Shown here: positions 8,301 through 17,400 of the stretch, piece by piece
Numbering within the stretch: position 1 is the first letter of the stretch
Layout of the letters: every line of letters begins with the position of its first letter
Origin: Bacteroidales bacterium
GTDB lineage: Bacteria > Bacteroidota > Bacteroidia > Bacteroidales > Muribaculaceae
Assembly: GCA_004557825.1 (NCBI GenBank)
Contig: SFFL01000020.1
Span: 1 to 42,250, forward strand
Direction: 5' to 3'
Length of the DNA: 42,250 nucleotides
Program-made: the position numbers and the translations under genes
The notes under the pieces: generated by a model
The model's database searches: none
What the model saw: the letters and a program-made list of their open reading frames with translations, nothing else
What the model was told of the DNA's origin: nothing

Positions 8301-9826
8301 ACGATATTTATTCAATCGAGGATCTCGCGCAGCTGATTTTCGACCTAAAAAATGTCAATCCCCGTGCCAAGGTGAGCGTGAAACTCGTTGCCGAAAATGG
8401 CGTGGGCACCATCGCAGCCGGCGTTACCAAGGCCAAAAGCGACCTGATTGTAATCAGCGGCGGCGACGGTGGAACCGGCGCATCGCCCGCAAGCTCAATC
8501 AGTTATGCCGGTGTACCGGTTGAAATCGGCCTGGCCGAAACCCAGCAGACGCTCGTAATCAACAATCTGCGCCGCCAGGTGCGCCTTCAGGCCGACGGCC
8601 AACTTAAAACCGCCCGCGACATCGTAGTGACGGCAATGCTCGGTGCCGAGGAATATGGCTTTGCCACATCGGTATTGGTGGTATTGGGTTGTGTGCTCAA
8701 GCGCGTATGTCACACCAACAAATGTCCGATGGGCGTGGCCACGCAGGATCCGGAATTGCGCAAAAAATTCAGAGGACGCTCCGAATATCTGATAAATTAC
8801 TTCCGCTTCCTTGCGCGTGAGGTGCGCGAAATCCTCGCATCGCTCGGCTACCGGTCGCTCGACGAGATAATCGGGCGCCCCGACCTGCTTAAGGTCGACA
8901 CTGAGTTAGCCGCCCGCTTCGCTCCGGGGCTCGATCTCAGCGACCTGCTGCACATCCCCGCCGAAGCCACCGAAGGCAACCCCGTGAAATGCGTGGCGGA
9001 GCAGACACACGACCTCAGCCGCGTGCTTGACCGCGAAATAATATCACGCACACTTCCGGTAATAAAAGCCGGAATGCCTGTAGAGCTCGAATTCCCCATA
9101 GCTAACACCGACCGCGCTACCGGAGCCATGCTCTCCGGAGAGATTACCCGACTTGCCCCGGAATCAGGCGATATCACACCCAATATCCGATGCCTCTTCA
9201 AAGGGTCGGCGGGTCAGAGCTTCGGAGCATTCCTCATCCCGGGCATCGCCTTCCGGCTCGAAGGAGATGCCAACGACTACGTAGGGAAAGGTCTCTCGGG
9301 CGGCCGTATCGTGATAGTGCCTCCTAAAGGCACTACATTCCCGCCCGAAGACAATATCATCGCCGGCAACACGATCCTTTACGGAGCCACCGAAGGCGAG
9401 CTATACATATCAGGCCGTGTGGGCGAACGTTTTTGTGTACGCAACTCCGGTGCCACAGCCGTGGTGGAAGGGGTTGGCGACCACTGCTGCGAATATATGA
9501 CCGGAGGCCGCTGCGTGGTGCTTGGTCCAACCGGACGCAACTTTGCCGCCGGCATGAGCGGCGGCATCGCCTACGTGTGGAATCCCACAGGCGATTTCGA
9601 CTATTTCTGCAATATGGAGCTTGTGGAGCTGTCGCTGATCGACAACGAACAGGATTCTCGCGAGCTACACCGCCTTGTTTCGGCCCACTACAAATACACA
9701 AGCTCCCCCCTGGCAGGCCGAATGCTCGAAGACTGGAGCCGCTATTCCGCAGAATTCATCAAAGTCACCCCCACCGAATTCAAAAAATACCTCACCGCAC
9801 ATCCTCACCCCGCAGAACACGCCTGA
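5336..9826 (+). CDS. gltB: Glutamate synthase large subunit
   Basis: A 1496-residue enzyme, the normal length. It releases ammonia from glutamine and uses it to convert 2-oxoglutarate to glutamate. The N-terminal amidotransferase nucleophile is C21 (DACGVG), exposed after removal of a 20-residue propeptide, which supports the ATG at 5336. The middle contains the FMN-binding synthase domain (VISGGDGGTGASP, residues about 1040). Next comes the 3Fe-4S cysteine motif CVLKRVCHTNKCPMG. The C-terminal GXGXG beta-helix domain has repeated G-rich turns (GLSGGRIVI, AAGMSGGIAYV). The NADPH-oxidising small subunit gltD, usually adjacent in Bacteroidales, is not in the window; after the stop there is only a hydrolase scrap. 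Either gltD lies elsewhere or a ferredoxin-type donor is used. Confidence 0.95.
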   Translation: MLSYRMKSRGLYRPENEKDACGVGLLVNVKGIKSHRLVEQGLQVLEHMVHRGAEGADPKTGDGAGIMVQIPHEFILLQGIPVPEKGRYGTGLVFLPHDTDSAQLMLDLIEREAIALGMQLMAVRDVPTNNEGLGKVARDAEPRIVQIFVSDEESDDPVEIRLYLLRKIVEKKIAASTIRGREEFYVVSLSSRVIVYKGMLSSLQLRYYFPDLMNPRFTTAMALVHSRFSTNTFPTWSLAQPFRMLGHNGEINTIQGNRLWMTAREGLMQPANFAGHDVTPVIQPGMSDSASLDNVLEFFVMAGMSLPHALAMLIPESFNDKNPISSSLKAFYEYHSILMEAWDGPATLLFSDGRFAGGMLDRNGLRPARYLITKNNTVVLASETGVLPFEPTEIREKGRLRPGKMMMIDMKEGRIYYDKELKATLAREHPYRDWLQLNRINLDNIRSGRKVGNDVADYRRLLATFGYHAEEVDRIILPMVVDAKEPIHSMGKDTPQALFSRRPELLYDYFRQHFAQVTNPPIDPLREELVMSLDSYIGAVGLSLLDFSPELCKMVLLRRPIITNRELDLLCNLRYKGFNTRKLSMTFPVSEGSEGLARGIDRLCRDAEKAVDDGCNYVILSDRSIDAENAPIPALLATSAVHHHLIHRKKRMQTALVVETASAREVMHFALLVGYGASAVNPYLAFGLIDDLVKKHQVQLDFDTASRHFVQAVDKGLLKVMSKMGISTLTSYKGAQLFEALGLSKELCARYFGNTPSSIGGIGVEELAANILKSHAEAFSTEFPTDSELPFIGHYTFRKDGESHAWNPHVIATLQKSTRLGDFETFKEFCRAADRKEEPIFIRNFLLFNSDRPAVALEEVEPEEAIMKRFVAGAMSFGAISLEAHETIALAMNAIGGRSNTGEGGEDPDRFTPRPDGSSTRSAIKQIASGRFGVTTEYLVNADEIQIKVAQGAKPGEGGQLPGFKVDEIIAKTRHSLPGISLISPPPHHDIYSIEDLAQLIFDLKNVNPRAKVSVKLVAENGVGTIAAGVTKAKSDLIVISGGDGGTGASPASSISYAGVPVEIGLAETQQTLVINNLRRQVRLQADGQLKTARDIVVTAMLGAEEYGFATSVLVVLGCVLKRVCHTNKCPMGVATQDPELRKKFRGRSEYLINYFRFLAREVREILASLGYRSLDEIIGRPDLLKVDTELAARFAPGLDLSDLLHIPAEATEGNPVKCVAEQTHDLSRVLDREIISRTLPVIKAGMPVELEFPIANTDRATGAMLSGEITRLAPESGDITPNIRCLFKGSAGQSFGAFLIPGIAFRLEGDANDYVGKGLSGGRIVIVPPKGTTFPPEDNIIAGNTILYGATEGELYISGRVGERFCVRNSGATAVVEGVGDHCCEYMTGGRCVVLGPTGRNFAAGMSGGIAYVWNPTGDFDYFCNMELVELSLIDNEQDSRELHRLVSAHYKYTSSPLAGRMLEDWSRYSAEFIKVTPTEFKKYLTAHPHPAEHA

Positions 9827-9844
9827 CCCACACTCAAGTAATAA

Positions 9845-10024
9845 ATTGAAAATGCTCCTTATGCCGGCAAGGGTGAGATCCGCCACACAATCGACGGCAG
9901 CGAACCGACAGCCAAGTCACCGCTCTACGAAGATGAATTCGATGTGCCTGCAGGCACCAAACAGATACGCGCAGCTTACTACCTCAACGACAAGCGCTCC
10001 TTGACTACCGTCGCATGGCTCTAA
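9845..10024 (+). pseudogene. Orphan C-terminal fragment of a hexosaminidase-like glycoside hydrolase
   Basis: Nineteen nucleotides after gltB an open stretch of about 59 codons has no start codon. It reads IENAPYAGKGEIRHTIDG, then SEPTAKSPLYEDEFDVPAGT, then KQIRAAYYLNDKRSLTTVAW and a final L before TAA. The pattern of YTLDGSEPT, a strand of small residues and a final IRA(A) strand is that of the chitobiase/beta-hexosaminidase C-terminal beta-sandwich found behind many GH20 and related enzymes. Nothing of the catalytic part remains. I infer a relic of a gene whose body was deleted. The family assignment rests on pattern memory only. Confidence 0.55.
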
Positions 10025-10095
10025 ACCCCTAATCCGATAAGGCTTCATACTACCAAATGTCCACCCTGCCCTAATTGACAATGCAGGAAAAGAAA

Positions 10096-10130
10096 AAGCC
10101 AGGTAGCGGAGGCGCTATCTGGCTTGTTTT
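10096..10130 (-). terminator. Bidirectional terminator between gltB region and tRNA-Lys
   Basis: A 13-bp stem, 10096-10108 with 10113-10125, has a GAGG loop and one wobble pair. On the minus strand it is followed by TTTTTCTTTT, which suits termination of the tRNA transcript 8 nt away. On the plus strand GTTTT follows, so it could also end the amt-gltB transcript. Confidence 0.75.
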
Positions 10131-10132
10131 GG

Positions 10133-10209
10133 TGGTGACCCCGGAGGGGCTCGAACCCTCGACCCACTGATTAAGAGTCAGTTGCTCTACCAACTGAGCT
10201 ACGGAGTCA
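10133..10209 (-). tRNA. tRNA-Lys (anticodon CTT)
   Basis: The minus strand folds as a complete 77-nt tRNA with encoded CCA (complement of 10133-10135). Acceptor TGACTCC pairs with GGGGTCA. The D arm is GTAGCTCAGTTGGTAGAGCA. The anticodon stem ACTGA/TCAGT encloses loop CTCTTAA with anticodon CTT. The T arm is GAGGG-TTCGAGC-CCCTC. It decodes AAG. A promoter and a terminator flank it closely, so it is a single-gene unit. Confidence 0.96.
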
Positions 10210-10232
10210 ACGCATTTTTCTCAATTGCGATG

Positions 10233-10263
10233 CAAAGGTATGCACTTTTTTTGAATTGACAAA
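10233..10263 (-). promoter_or_regulatory. Promoter of tRNA-Lys
   Basis: On the minus strand, TACCTTTG (complement of 10233-10240) matches TAnnTTTG. TTTG (complement of 10260-10263) lies 19 nt upstream. The box ends 23 nt before the mature tRNA 5' end. Confidence 0.7.
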
Positions 10264-10357
10264 ATTTTTTTCAAGTTTTCGCAAGCAAATTTTTTATTGA
10301 GATTATATTGCAATTGTTTGTGAGATTCTATTGAGGCTGTGTAAAAATGGCCATCTT

Positions 10358-10460
10358 TGTATCCAATTGTAGGGACGCACCCCAGGTGCGTCCGTCATAT
10401 GCGCTGAATATCAACTATTTAAACGGACGCATCTGGGGTGCGTCTATACAGTTGGATACG
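10358..10460. repeat. Palindromic dispersed element, copy 1
   Basis: Imperfect inverted arms 10361-10394 and 10424-10457 (34 nt, 4 mismatches) flank a loop of about 29 nt. Each arm is itself nearly palindromic (GGACGCACC and GGTGCGTCC around CCA), so one large or two small hairpins could form. GATACGTT follows the core arm 4 nt downstream, as in copy 2 (27823-27927); copy 3 (36599-36703) has GATGCGTT at the same spacing. The core ends 45 nt after the stop of the minus-strand acyltransferase gene. This copy has more arm mismatches than the other two. Confidence 0.85.
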
Positions 10461-10494
10461 TTATTCTGATCTTAAGCACAACCAATTTGTGCAA

Positions 10495-11452
10495 TTACTT
10501 GTGGCGGGAGAGGCGGCGACGGAGGGGTTCGTCGTAGAGGCGGAGGGCGGCGTAGGCTACCAGGATGTTGAGGGTCATTACACCCAGAGCTACCGGCCAT
10601 GTGTCGGCAAGGGTGTGGTTGCCGGTTTTTATCATCCAGTGGTAGAAGAGGTACATCACGGGGTAATGGGTAATGTAGAGCGGAAAGGAAATATCGCCCA
10701 GGAAGCGGCAGAGGCGCGTGGAGAAGGCGTCGGTGGTGGTGCCGGATGCTCCGAGCCACACGAGCAGGGGGAAGATGAGCAGGATGCAGATTGATTCGTA
10801 TACGCCGTTGAGACTAATGGGGCCGTCGGCGGGGAGGGCGGGTACGATAAACAGCAGGGTGAGTGTGGCGGCACAGAGCCAGAATGCTCCTTTCACGGCC
10901 ACGGGGCGGAACACGCGCGACAGGAAGATGCCGCAGGTGAAGGGGCAGAGCATACGCAGCGAACCGCTCAGGAATCCGTAGTCGCCCATCGTCCAGCCCA
11001 CTCCGAGTGAGCCGTAGCCCGAGGCGTCGGTCCAGGTGAATACAGCCAGGCCGATGCCGAGCGCGATGGCGAGGATGCCGACAATACGGGTGCGCAACCG
11101 GCTGATGACCAGCGCATACATGATATTGCCGATATATTCAAAAAAGAGCGACCACACCGAGCAATGCCCCGAACACCACCATCGGATGAAGGCGGATGAG
11201 GCGCCGGCGGGCAAAGATGCCCAGCGACATCGAGCGGTGGAGGCGGTCGTCGTAGGCATACCCGATGACAAAACCCGACAGCATAAAGAAGAAGTCGACG
11301 GCGAGATAGCCATAGTTAATTGAGCCTATGATCGGGGCGCCGGATGCAAAGGCAAAACCCTCGTGGACATGATACCACAGCACGAGCAGAGCGGCTACGC
11401 CGCGCAGGCCGTCGAGCAGTGCATAATGGGGCTTTGAATCGTTGAATGCCAT
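10495..11452 (-). pseudogene. Membrane acyltransferase (acyltransferase 3 family), broken by internal deletion and frameshift
   Basis: These multi-helix inner-membrane proteins O-acylate peptidoglycan, glycans or other surface sugars. The N-terminal part (11452 down to about 11155) has the family opening LLDGLRGVAALLVLWYHV with catalytic-type His, then DFFFMLSGFVIGYAY and RRLIRLHP. It stops at 11138. The C-terminal part continues in a different frame from WSLFFEYIGN (about 11154) to 10495 with six or seven hydrophobic helices, including SFPLYITHYPVMY near the end. In intact relatives a segment of several tens of residues lies between the RLHP motif and WSLFFE; it is missing here, with a length of 2 modulo 3. 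It is the last gene of the minus-strand run, 57 nt after birA. Confidence 0.78.
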
Positions 11453-11509
11453 AGCTAATGATTGATTTTGCGCCTCGGGGAGGGGGCTGCGAATGCTGTC
11501 GGCTGCCGG

Positions 11510-12421
11510 TCAGAGGAGGGCGGAGATTTCTTTAAAGGCAAATGTGCGAATCTCGCCGGAGCGCAGGCGCAGGCGGAGAGGGCCGGAGGGAAGAATATCT
11601 ATGATTTCTCCTTCGATGATTTCGACACCGTCGGCGAGCGATGCCGGAAGCTGGGAGGCGAAATGTACCGGTGGCACCGGAGCGGAGGTAGCCTGCAGCG
11701 ACAGCCAGCGGTGCATCCCTTTCCCGCGCCACAGACGGCGGCGGTATTCGGCACGTAATTCATCCGCAACAGCATCTGTATCTGTTGATGCGCAAGCTCC
11801 TGAGAGCACGGTGAGGCGGCTCACAAGATGGGCTGTGAGGCCTTTGAGCGCTGTGTCTATTGGTATAATGGTGCCGGTGGCGTGGATGAGCGATACGGGA
11901 TTGGGCGCTGACGAATGAAAATCGCGCTGATTCACATTCAGCCCGATGCCGATTACCGTGTGGCGGATTGAGGCGCCAACCGAGCAAGCGCCTGCAGGAG
12001 CGCCATTCGGACAAGCCCCTGCGAGATCGCTATCTGCACTTTTCTGCGCGGGAGCAGCGGAGATAGTGTGCTCGATGAGGATGCCGCAAAGCTTGCGGTT
12101 GCCGAGGTAGATGTCGTTGGGCCACTTCACCGTCACCGGTTCGTGAGCGCACCCGGCGAGCAACTCCTCCACAGTGTCGGCCACGGCCAACGCCACGGCC
12201 ATAGAGATGCCGAACTGCCTGTCGGGCGGAAACTCTGCAGGGGGATAGTAGAGCATCGACATCAGCAGATTCTCGCCCGGCTCCGACTCCCAGCCGTTGC
12301 CCCTCTGCCCCCGTCCGGCAGTCTGCGCATTGGCAGTAACCACGGCAAACTGCGGCAGGCCATCGGTGTGGGCCTTGAGGTAGGTGGATGTAGAGTCTAT
12401 TTCATCGAAGCGAATCGTCAT
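11510..12421 (-). CDS. birA: Biotin-[acetyl-CoA-carboxylase] ligase, mono-functional
   Basis: Activates biotin with ATP and attaches it to the lysine of biotin carrier domains. The 303-residue protein has the biotin-AMP loop GRGQRGNGWES, KWPNDIYL with the catalytic lysine, and GIGLNVNQ. It lacks the N-terminal DNA-binding domain, so it should not be the biotin repressor. An Ala/Gly-rich insert of about 25 residues (AAPAQKSADSDLAGACPNG and on) stands between ILIEHTI and HTVIGIG, where relatives have a short loop; this explains the above-average length. The start codon overlaps the tsaE stop in an ATGA junction, so the two are translationally coupled. Confidence 0.93.
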   Translation of the reverse strand: MTIRFDEIDSTSTYLKAHTDGLPQFAVVTANAQTAGRGQRGNGWESEPGENLLMSMLYYPPAEFPPDRQFGISMAVALAVADTVEELLAGCAHEPVTVKWPNDIYLGNRKLCGILIEHTISAAPAQKSADSDLAGACPNGAPAGACSVGASIRHTVIGIGLNVNQRDFHSSAPNPVSLIHATGTIIPIDTALKGLTAHLVSRLTVLSGACASTDTDAVADELRAEYRRRLWRGKGMHRWLSLQATSAPVPPVHFASQLPASLADGVEIIEGEIIDILPSGPLRLRLRSGEIRTFAFKEISALL

Positions 12422-12849
12422 ACGTCAAACGAAAGCGTACGCGAATCGGTCGCCGGGTCTACAGTGATGTTCACCACCACGGTATCGTCGGGCAACAGCG
12501 GCTCGATGCGTTCGGGCCATTCCAGCAGGCAGAGCGCGCCCGAATCGAAATAGTCCTCCACGCCGATTTCCAGCGCCTCCTCCACCGATTCCAGCCGGTA
12601 GAGGTCGAAATGGTAAATCAGCTCGGCAGTGGTGTCGGAGCGGTATTCATTGATGATGGAGAAAGAGGGGGAATTGGCTTCCTCGGGGTCGACGCCAAGT
12701 ACCTCGCACAGAGCGCGGATGAAGGTGGTCTTTCCGGCGCCCATCTCGCCGTGGAAAGCGAAAACGGTGTTGTCGCCCATCAGCCTGGCAAATTCGCGGG
12801 CTGCCTGGGGAAGCGCTTCGAGTGAATCTATTTTTATTTCGTGTTTCAT
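12418..12849 (-). CDS. tsaE: tRNA threonylcarbamoyladenosine complex ATPase
   Basis: The small ATPase of the TsaB-TsaD-TsaE complex that makes t6A37 in tRNAs reading ANN codons. The P-loop is GEMGAGKTT, followed by SPSFSIINEY, YHFDLYRL and the conserved CLLEWPERI. I prefer the start at 12849 (MKHEIKI), which gives 143 residues, over the in-frame ATG at 12861 that adds MYIT. The gene follows porX by 17 nt and overlaps birA by 4 nt. From memory, Bacteroidales often place tsaE beside the PglZ-type response regulator. Confidence 0.93.
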   Translation of the reverse strand: MKHEIKIDSLEALPQAAREFARLMGDNTVFAFHGEMGAGKTTFIRALCEVLGVDPEEANSPSFSIINEYRSDTTAELIYHFDLYRLESVEEALEIGVEDYFDSGALCLLEWPERIEPLLPDDTVVVNITVDPATDSRTLSFDV

Positions 12850-12866
12850 AGTGATATACATTTACG

Positions 12867-14408
12867 TTATCGCGGCGAAAGAGTCACCAGCGGTATGAGC
12901 ATCTCCTCCATAGAGATGCCGCCGTGCTGGAAGGTATCGGCGTAATATTGCACGTAATAGTTATAGTTGTTGGGATAAGCGAAGAAATCATTGTTGCCGG
13001 CGAAAATATAGCTCGACGACACATTGGGGGAGGGAAGTCCGTAGGTCTGCGGATACTTGATTTCATAGACCTGACGGGCATTGTAACCCAGATTTTTGCC
13101 CACCTTATAGCGCAGGTTGGTGTTGGTGTTCTTGTCGCCGATCACCTTCACCGGCGAGTCGACGCGGATGGTGCCGTGGTCGGTGGTTACAACCACCTTG
13201 TAGCCGCTCTGGGCGATGAGCTTAAACAGATCGAGCGCCGAGGAGTGGCGAAACCACGACTCGGCCAGCGACCGGTATGCGGCATCGTTGCGGGCCAGTT
13301 CGCGGATCATCTTGCTCTCCGTACGGGCGTGCGAAAGCATATCTATAAAGTTGAGCACCACGATGTTGAGGTCGTTCTGCTTGAGGTTGGAGAACTCGCG
13401 CAGAAGCTTTTCTCCGGCCGCCGAGTCGTTGATTTTATTGTAGGAGAACTTGCACTTGCGGCGGTAGCGCTCGAAGTGGGTGGCCACTAATTCGCTCTCA
13501 TTGAGGTTCTTTCCCTCCTCCTCATCCTCATCTACCCAGAGATGGGGAAACATCCGGGCGATGTCGATGGGCATCAGGCCGGAAAATATCGAGTTGCGGG
13601 CATATTGCGTGGCGGTGGGGAGGATGGAGGTGTAGAGTTGCTCATCGAAGGTGAAATAGTCGGCAAGCAGCGGCTTCACCGACAGCCAGAGGTCGAGTCG
13701 GAAGTTATCAATTACGATGAAAAACACCTTCTCCCCCTGGTCGAGCAACGGGAATATGGCATTCTTGAACACCTGCGGCGACATCAGCGGATGGCGCTCG
13801 GTGGTGACCCATTGCTCGTAGTTGCGCTTGACAAACTTATAGAACTCCGAGTCGGCCTCGCTTTTCTGCATCTTGAGCATCTCGTCCATATTGGTGTCGA
13901 CCGACGCCAAGCGCAGCTCCCAGGAGGTAATCTTCTCGTACACGGCATACCAGTCGTCGATTGTCGAAGCCGAGTTGATGGCATCGGAAATCTGCATGAA
14001 TTCCCGGCGGTAGGCATCGGTGGCCGTTTCGCTTACAAGCTTGTCGCTGTGCAGATTGCGCTTGATCGACATCAGTATCTGCATAGGGTTGACCGGCTTG
14101 ATGAGATAATCGGCAATCTTGTTGCCCACAGCCTGGTCCATAATGTTCTCCTCCTCACTCTTGGTGATCATAATCACCGGCATCTGCGGAGAAATCTCCT
14201 TCACCTGCTGGAGCGTCTCCAGTCCGGTAAGACCCGGCATATTTTCGTCGAGAATCACCAGATCGAAATGCTGCGACGCCACCAGTTCGAGCGCGTCGCG
14301 GCCATTGTTGACCGTCACCGGCTCATAACCTTTCGACTTCAGGAAAAGTATGTGGGGCTTCAGGAGGTCAATCTCATCATCGGCCCAAAGTATATTGTAA
14401 TTGCTCAT
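12867..14408 (-). CDS. porX: PorX-like response regulator with PglZ phosphatase domain
   Basis: PorX links an envelope signal to the type IX secretion system: a receiver domain controls a PglZ/alkaline-phosphatase-like domain. Residues 1-120 are a receiver with D10, D11, phospho-acceptor D54 (VILDENMPG), T82 and K104. Residues 210-513 are the PglZ domain, with IVIDNFRLD (D234), a Thr-containing ILPTATQYARNS segment (about 263-272), NFIDMLSH (D356, H360) and TTDHGT (D410, H411), matching the metal and nucleophile layout of the superfamily. The length of 513 suits PorX. It starts 20 nt after porW. From general knowledge, many gut Bacteroidales without a full T9SS also keep this gene, so on its own it does not prove secretion. 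Confidence 0.9.
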   Translation of the reverse strand: MSNYNILWADDEIDLLKPHILFLKSKGYEPVTVNNGRDALELVASQHFDLVILDENMPGLTGLETLQQVKEISPQMPVIMITKSEEENIMDQAVGNKIADYLIKPVNPMQILMSIKRNLHSDKLVSETATDAYRREFMQISDAINSASTIDDWYAVYEKITSWELRLASVDTNMDEMLKMQKSEADSEFYKFVKRNYEQWVTTERHPLMSPQVFKNAIFPLLDQGEKVFFIVIDNFRLDLWLSVKPLLADYFTFDEQLYTSILPTATQYARNSIFSGLMPIDIARMFPHLWVDEDEEEGKNLNESELVATHFERYRRKCKFSYNKINDSAAGEKLLREFSNLKQNDLNIVVLNFIDMLSHARTESKMIRELARNDAAYRSLAESWFRHSSALDLFKLIAQSGYKVVVTTDHGTIRVDSPVKVIGDKNTNTNLRYKVGKNLGYNARQVYEIKYPQTYGLPSPNVSSSYIFAGNNDFFAYPNNYNYYVQYYADTFQHGGISMEEMLIPLVTLSPR

Positions 14409-14428
14409 CGGCTTGGGATTTAAAGAGT

Positions 14429-17400
14429 TCAGTCAAGAAGCGGGTCATCGCCCTCCGACCCTTCAGGATACTCCGGCAAAGTCACTGCGGGAGTCTGCGG
14501 CGTCGGCTGCTTCGGAGCTTCGGGTGCCTCGACCTTCGGCGCTTCGGGAGTCTGAGGAACATCTGCAGGCTTCGGAGCCTCAGGCACTTGCGGGGCCTCT
14601 GCCTTCGGTGCTTCGGGAGCATGGGTAGCCTCTGCCTTGGGAGCTTCAGCAGGCTGCGGGGCAGGCTCAGTTACCGGCTCCGGCTCAGTTGCAGGCTGCG
14701 GCGCCGGAGTTTCTGCGGGCTGCGGCTCTGCCTCGGATTCGGCCTCGGGGGCAGCCTCGGGGGCGGCGCCGGGTGGGGTGTGCTCGAAGAATTCCGAGGG
14801 GAGCACCTGCTCCTGAGTATCCTCGTAGGTCTTGTCGCGCATATAATTGAAGTATTCCTCAAACGAGCCGCCGCCGTGGAGCAGTGTCTCGAAATTCTTT
14901 TCGGAAATCACCACCGGCCGAACATCTTCGGGGAGGTTAAGCGACGTGGAGGAGTGAAGCACGCTGAGATAGTGATTTACCTGCGCCACATTGTCGAATC
15001 CCTTGACTATCAGCAGGCCGAGGCGCCCGAAATTCATCTGCTCCAGGTCGAAATCCTTCACCACAAACGATGAGAAATTGTGGCGGGCAATCTCATAGAG
15101 CAGCGCGTTGGGGTTGATTTCGTCGGCCGGGAAAAGGAATACTAACAACTGTCGGCTCTGGGGCGCTATCTCAAACTTGAGTCCGGCGGAATCGCGGGGC
15201 ACGGAATCGTTGCCCAGATGGATGTCCCATATCATACCGCGCATATTCGACGCGCCCTGCTGCAGCTTGCGTCCCTTGGCCAGCCCCTTGAGGTAGCTTG
15301 AAGCATACTCCGCCAGGTCGGTATCGGGGTAGCGCTCAAGCATTTGCATCAGCGTGGAGCGGAATTCCTCCGGCTTGTTGTCGGTGACATAGCTCAGCGC
15401 CTCCAGGAACATAAACTTCGGCATAAGTTTGCTCAGCGGATACTTATCGCTCACGGTCTTGTAGAGCGCGTGTACCTTCGGGTTGTTGTTGTCCATATAC
15501 GCCGTGAGCGTCTGGTCGTACAGCTCATTCTCCACCTGTTGCATCCGCCGCAGCGACCCGATATAGTCGGGGTCTTTCAGCGCTATGCCATATTTCGACT
15601 CGGCGAAATCGCTCAGTATCAGCTGGCGGTATTTCTCCGCCTTGGCCTCATCGCCCATCCGCATAAACATCAGATAGAGATTGTAATAGGTGTCGAGGCG
15701 GTAGATATTGTCGGGGTAACGGTTGAGCAGCGTCAGAAATTCATCCTCGGCCGAGGGGAAATCCTCCATCTTGTCCTTGAGTATGACGCCCATATTATAC
15801 AAGCCCTCCTGCACGATGTCGTTGGCCGACTGCTTTTCGGCATCGGTCTTGGGAATCTGCTTGAGGTAATATTCGGGATAGTGCGGGTCGGATTCGCGCT
15901 TCACGGCCTCCTCATCCGGAGCCGTAGCTGTGGTGTCGGCGGGTGCTTCGGCGCCTTCTTCCGGCGCGTTCCCCTCCTCGCCTCCTTCGGCAGCCTGATC
16001 AGAACCGAAGTCATTGAAGGAGAATGTCTGCTTGTTGCGACGGCGCCAGTCATCCTCCAGTTTTCGGTTGCCCCACCGGCGCTGGAATTCCGTACGCCCG
16101 GCATTCTTCACCGCCTGATTGTAGAAATACCAGGAATCGTCGCCGGTGTTCATCGTGAACACCTGATTCTTCTGGTCCTGGAGGTTGTTCTGGTCGCGGT
16201 TTGCCATATACTCCTCGCGCTCAACCGATTCAGCAGCCTCTTTTTCCTTCTTTTTCAGCTCGTCGATGATTTTGTTCACCACCTCAAGCTGCTGCTCGGG
16301 AGTCATCGCCGACAGGCGGAGCAGGGAATCCTGCAGCTCCACATTCTGCGAATACACGGCCAGCTCGTCGAGCACGTCGCTTCGACGCTTGAGTGTAGCG
16401 TAATTGGGATAATTATCGGGGAGCTGCGGCACAGCCTCCGAATAGCAGGGCTGTGCCTTGGCATAGAGATGGCGGTCGTAGTAAAGTCCGCCCAGGGTGA
16501 GCTGCGCCAGGGCCTTGTCGATGCCCGACCGGGTTGACTTCTCCACGGCAAGCTCGTAGTTGGCGATAGCGTTGGTGGTATCTTTGCGCGAAAGATAGAG
16601 ATTGCCTATGGCGTAATAAATCTGGTCGAGGTAGGTCTTGTTGCGGTCGTAGCGGGTCATACGCTTGAGCGCGTTGACCTCTTTGCTGATGTCGGCACCG
16701 GTGAACACCTCGCTCTGCTTGATGCGGGCGTTGAACTTGGTGCGGTATGTGGCCGACGCGCTCGACCCGGCTTTCTTGTATGCTTTGTAGGCCAGCTCTT
16801 TCTGCCCCATACGGCTGTAAACCTGTCCGAGAATGAAATTCAGACGGGTGCGCTGAGGCTTCGACACATATTTCAGCGCCTGCTCCAGCAGCGGCGCGGC
16901 CTTGACCCACTCCTGCTGCTTCACCGCCAATTCGGCCGAAGCGGTGTAATAGAGCATACGTATATCCTTGTTGGTGAGGTCTTTGTCGGGCTTGATGCGC
17001 CGCAGGATGGTTTCGGCCTCAAACAGCCAGTCCATTGCCAGATATGCCCGTGCCTCCCACAGCTTGGCCTCCGTCACGGTTTCGGGAAGCCACGAGAAAT
17101 GGCGCGAGATATAGAAAAATGTGGATGCTGCACCCAGGAAATCGCCGTTGAAATACTGGCTGCGGCCCATCATCATCCAGGCGTTGTGGAGGAAGGGATT
17201 ATACTCCTCTCGCTTCATCCACTCCTTGTATTTGGCATCGCCCTGACGGCCTGCCTGCTTCTTCGGTTTTTTCTTGATGCTGCGCAGCTGGATGGCCTTC
17301 TGCGCCTTCTCGATGGAGCGGTTGAAGTCGCCCTGAGGCTGCGGGGCTTTCGGATTGGCGCGCGCTACGGCCGGATGAATCGGAAGCATCGAGGAGTAGT

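Noticed and set aside
10358..10460. Attachment site or integron-type site
   Set aside because: No integrase or gene cassette is adjacent, and the same element occurs at three unrelated spacers.
11510..12421. BirA as biotin repressor
   Set aside because: There is no N-terminal helix-turn-helix; the protein begins directly with the ligase domain.
15344..16537. 397-codon plus-strand frame across porW
   Set aside because: Complement of the TPR coding sequence; no family pattern.
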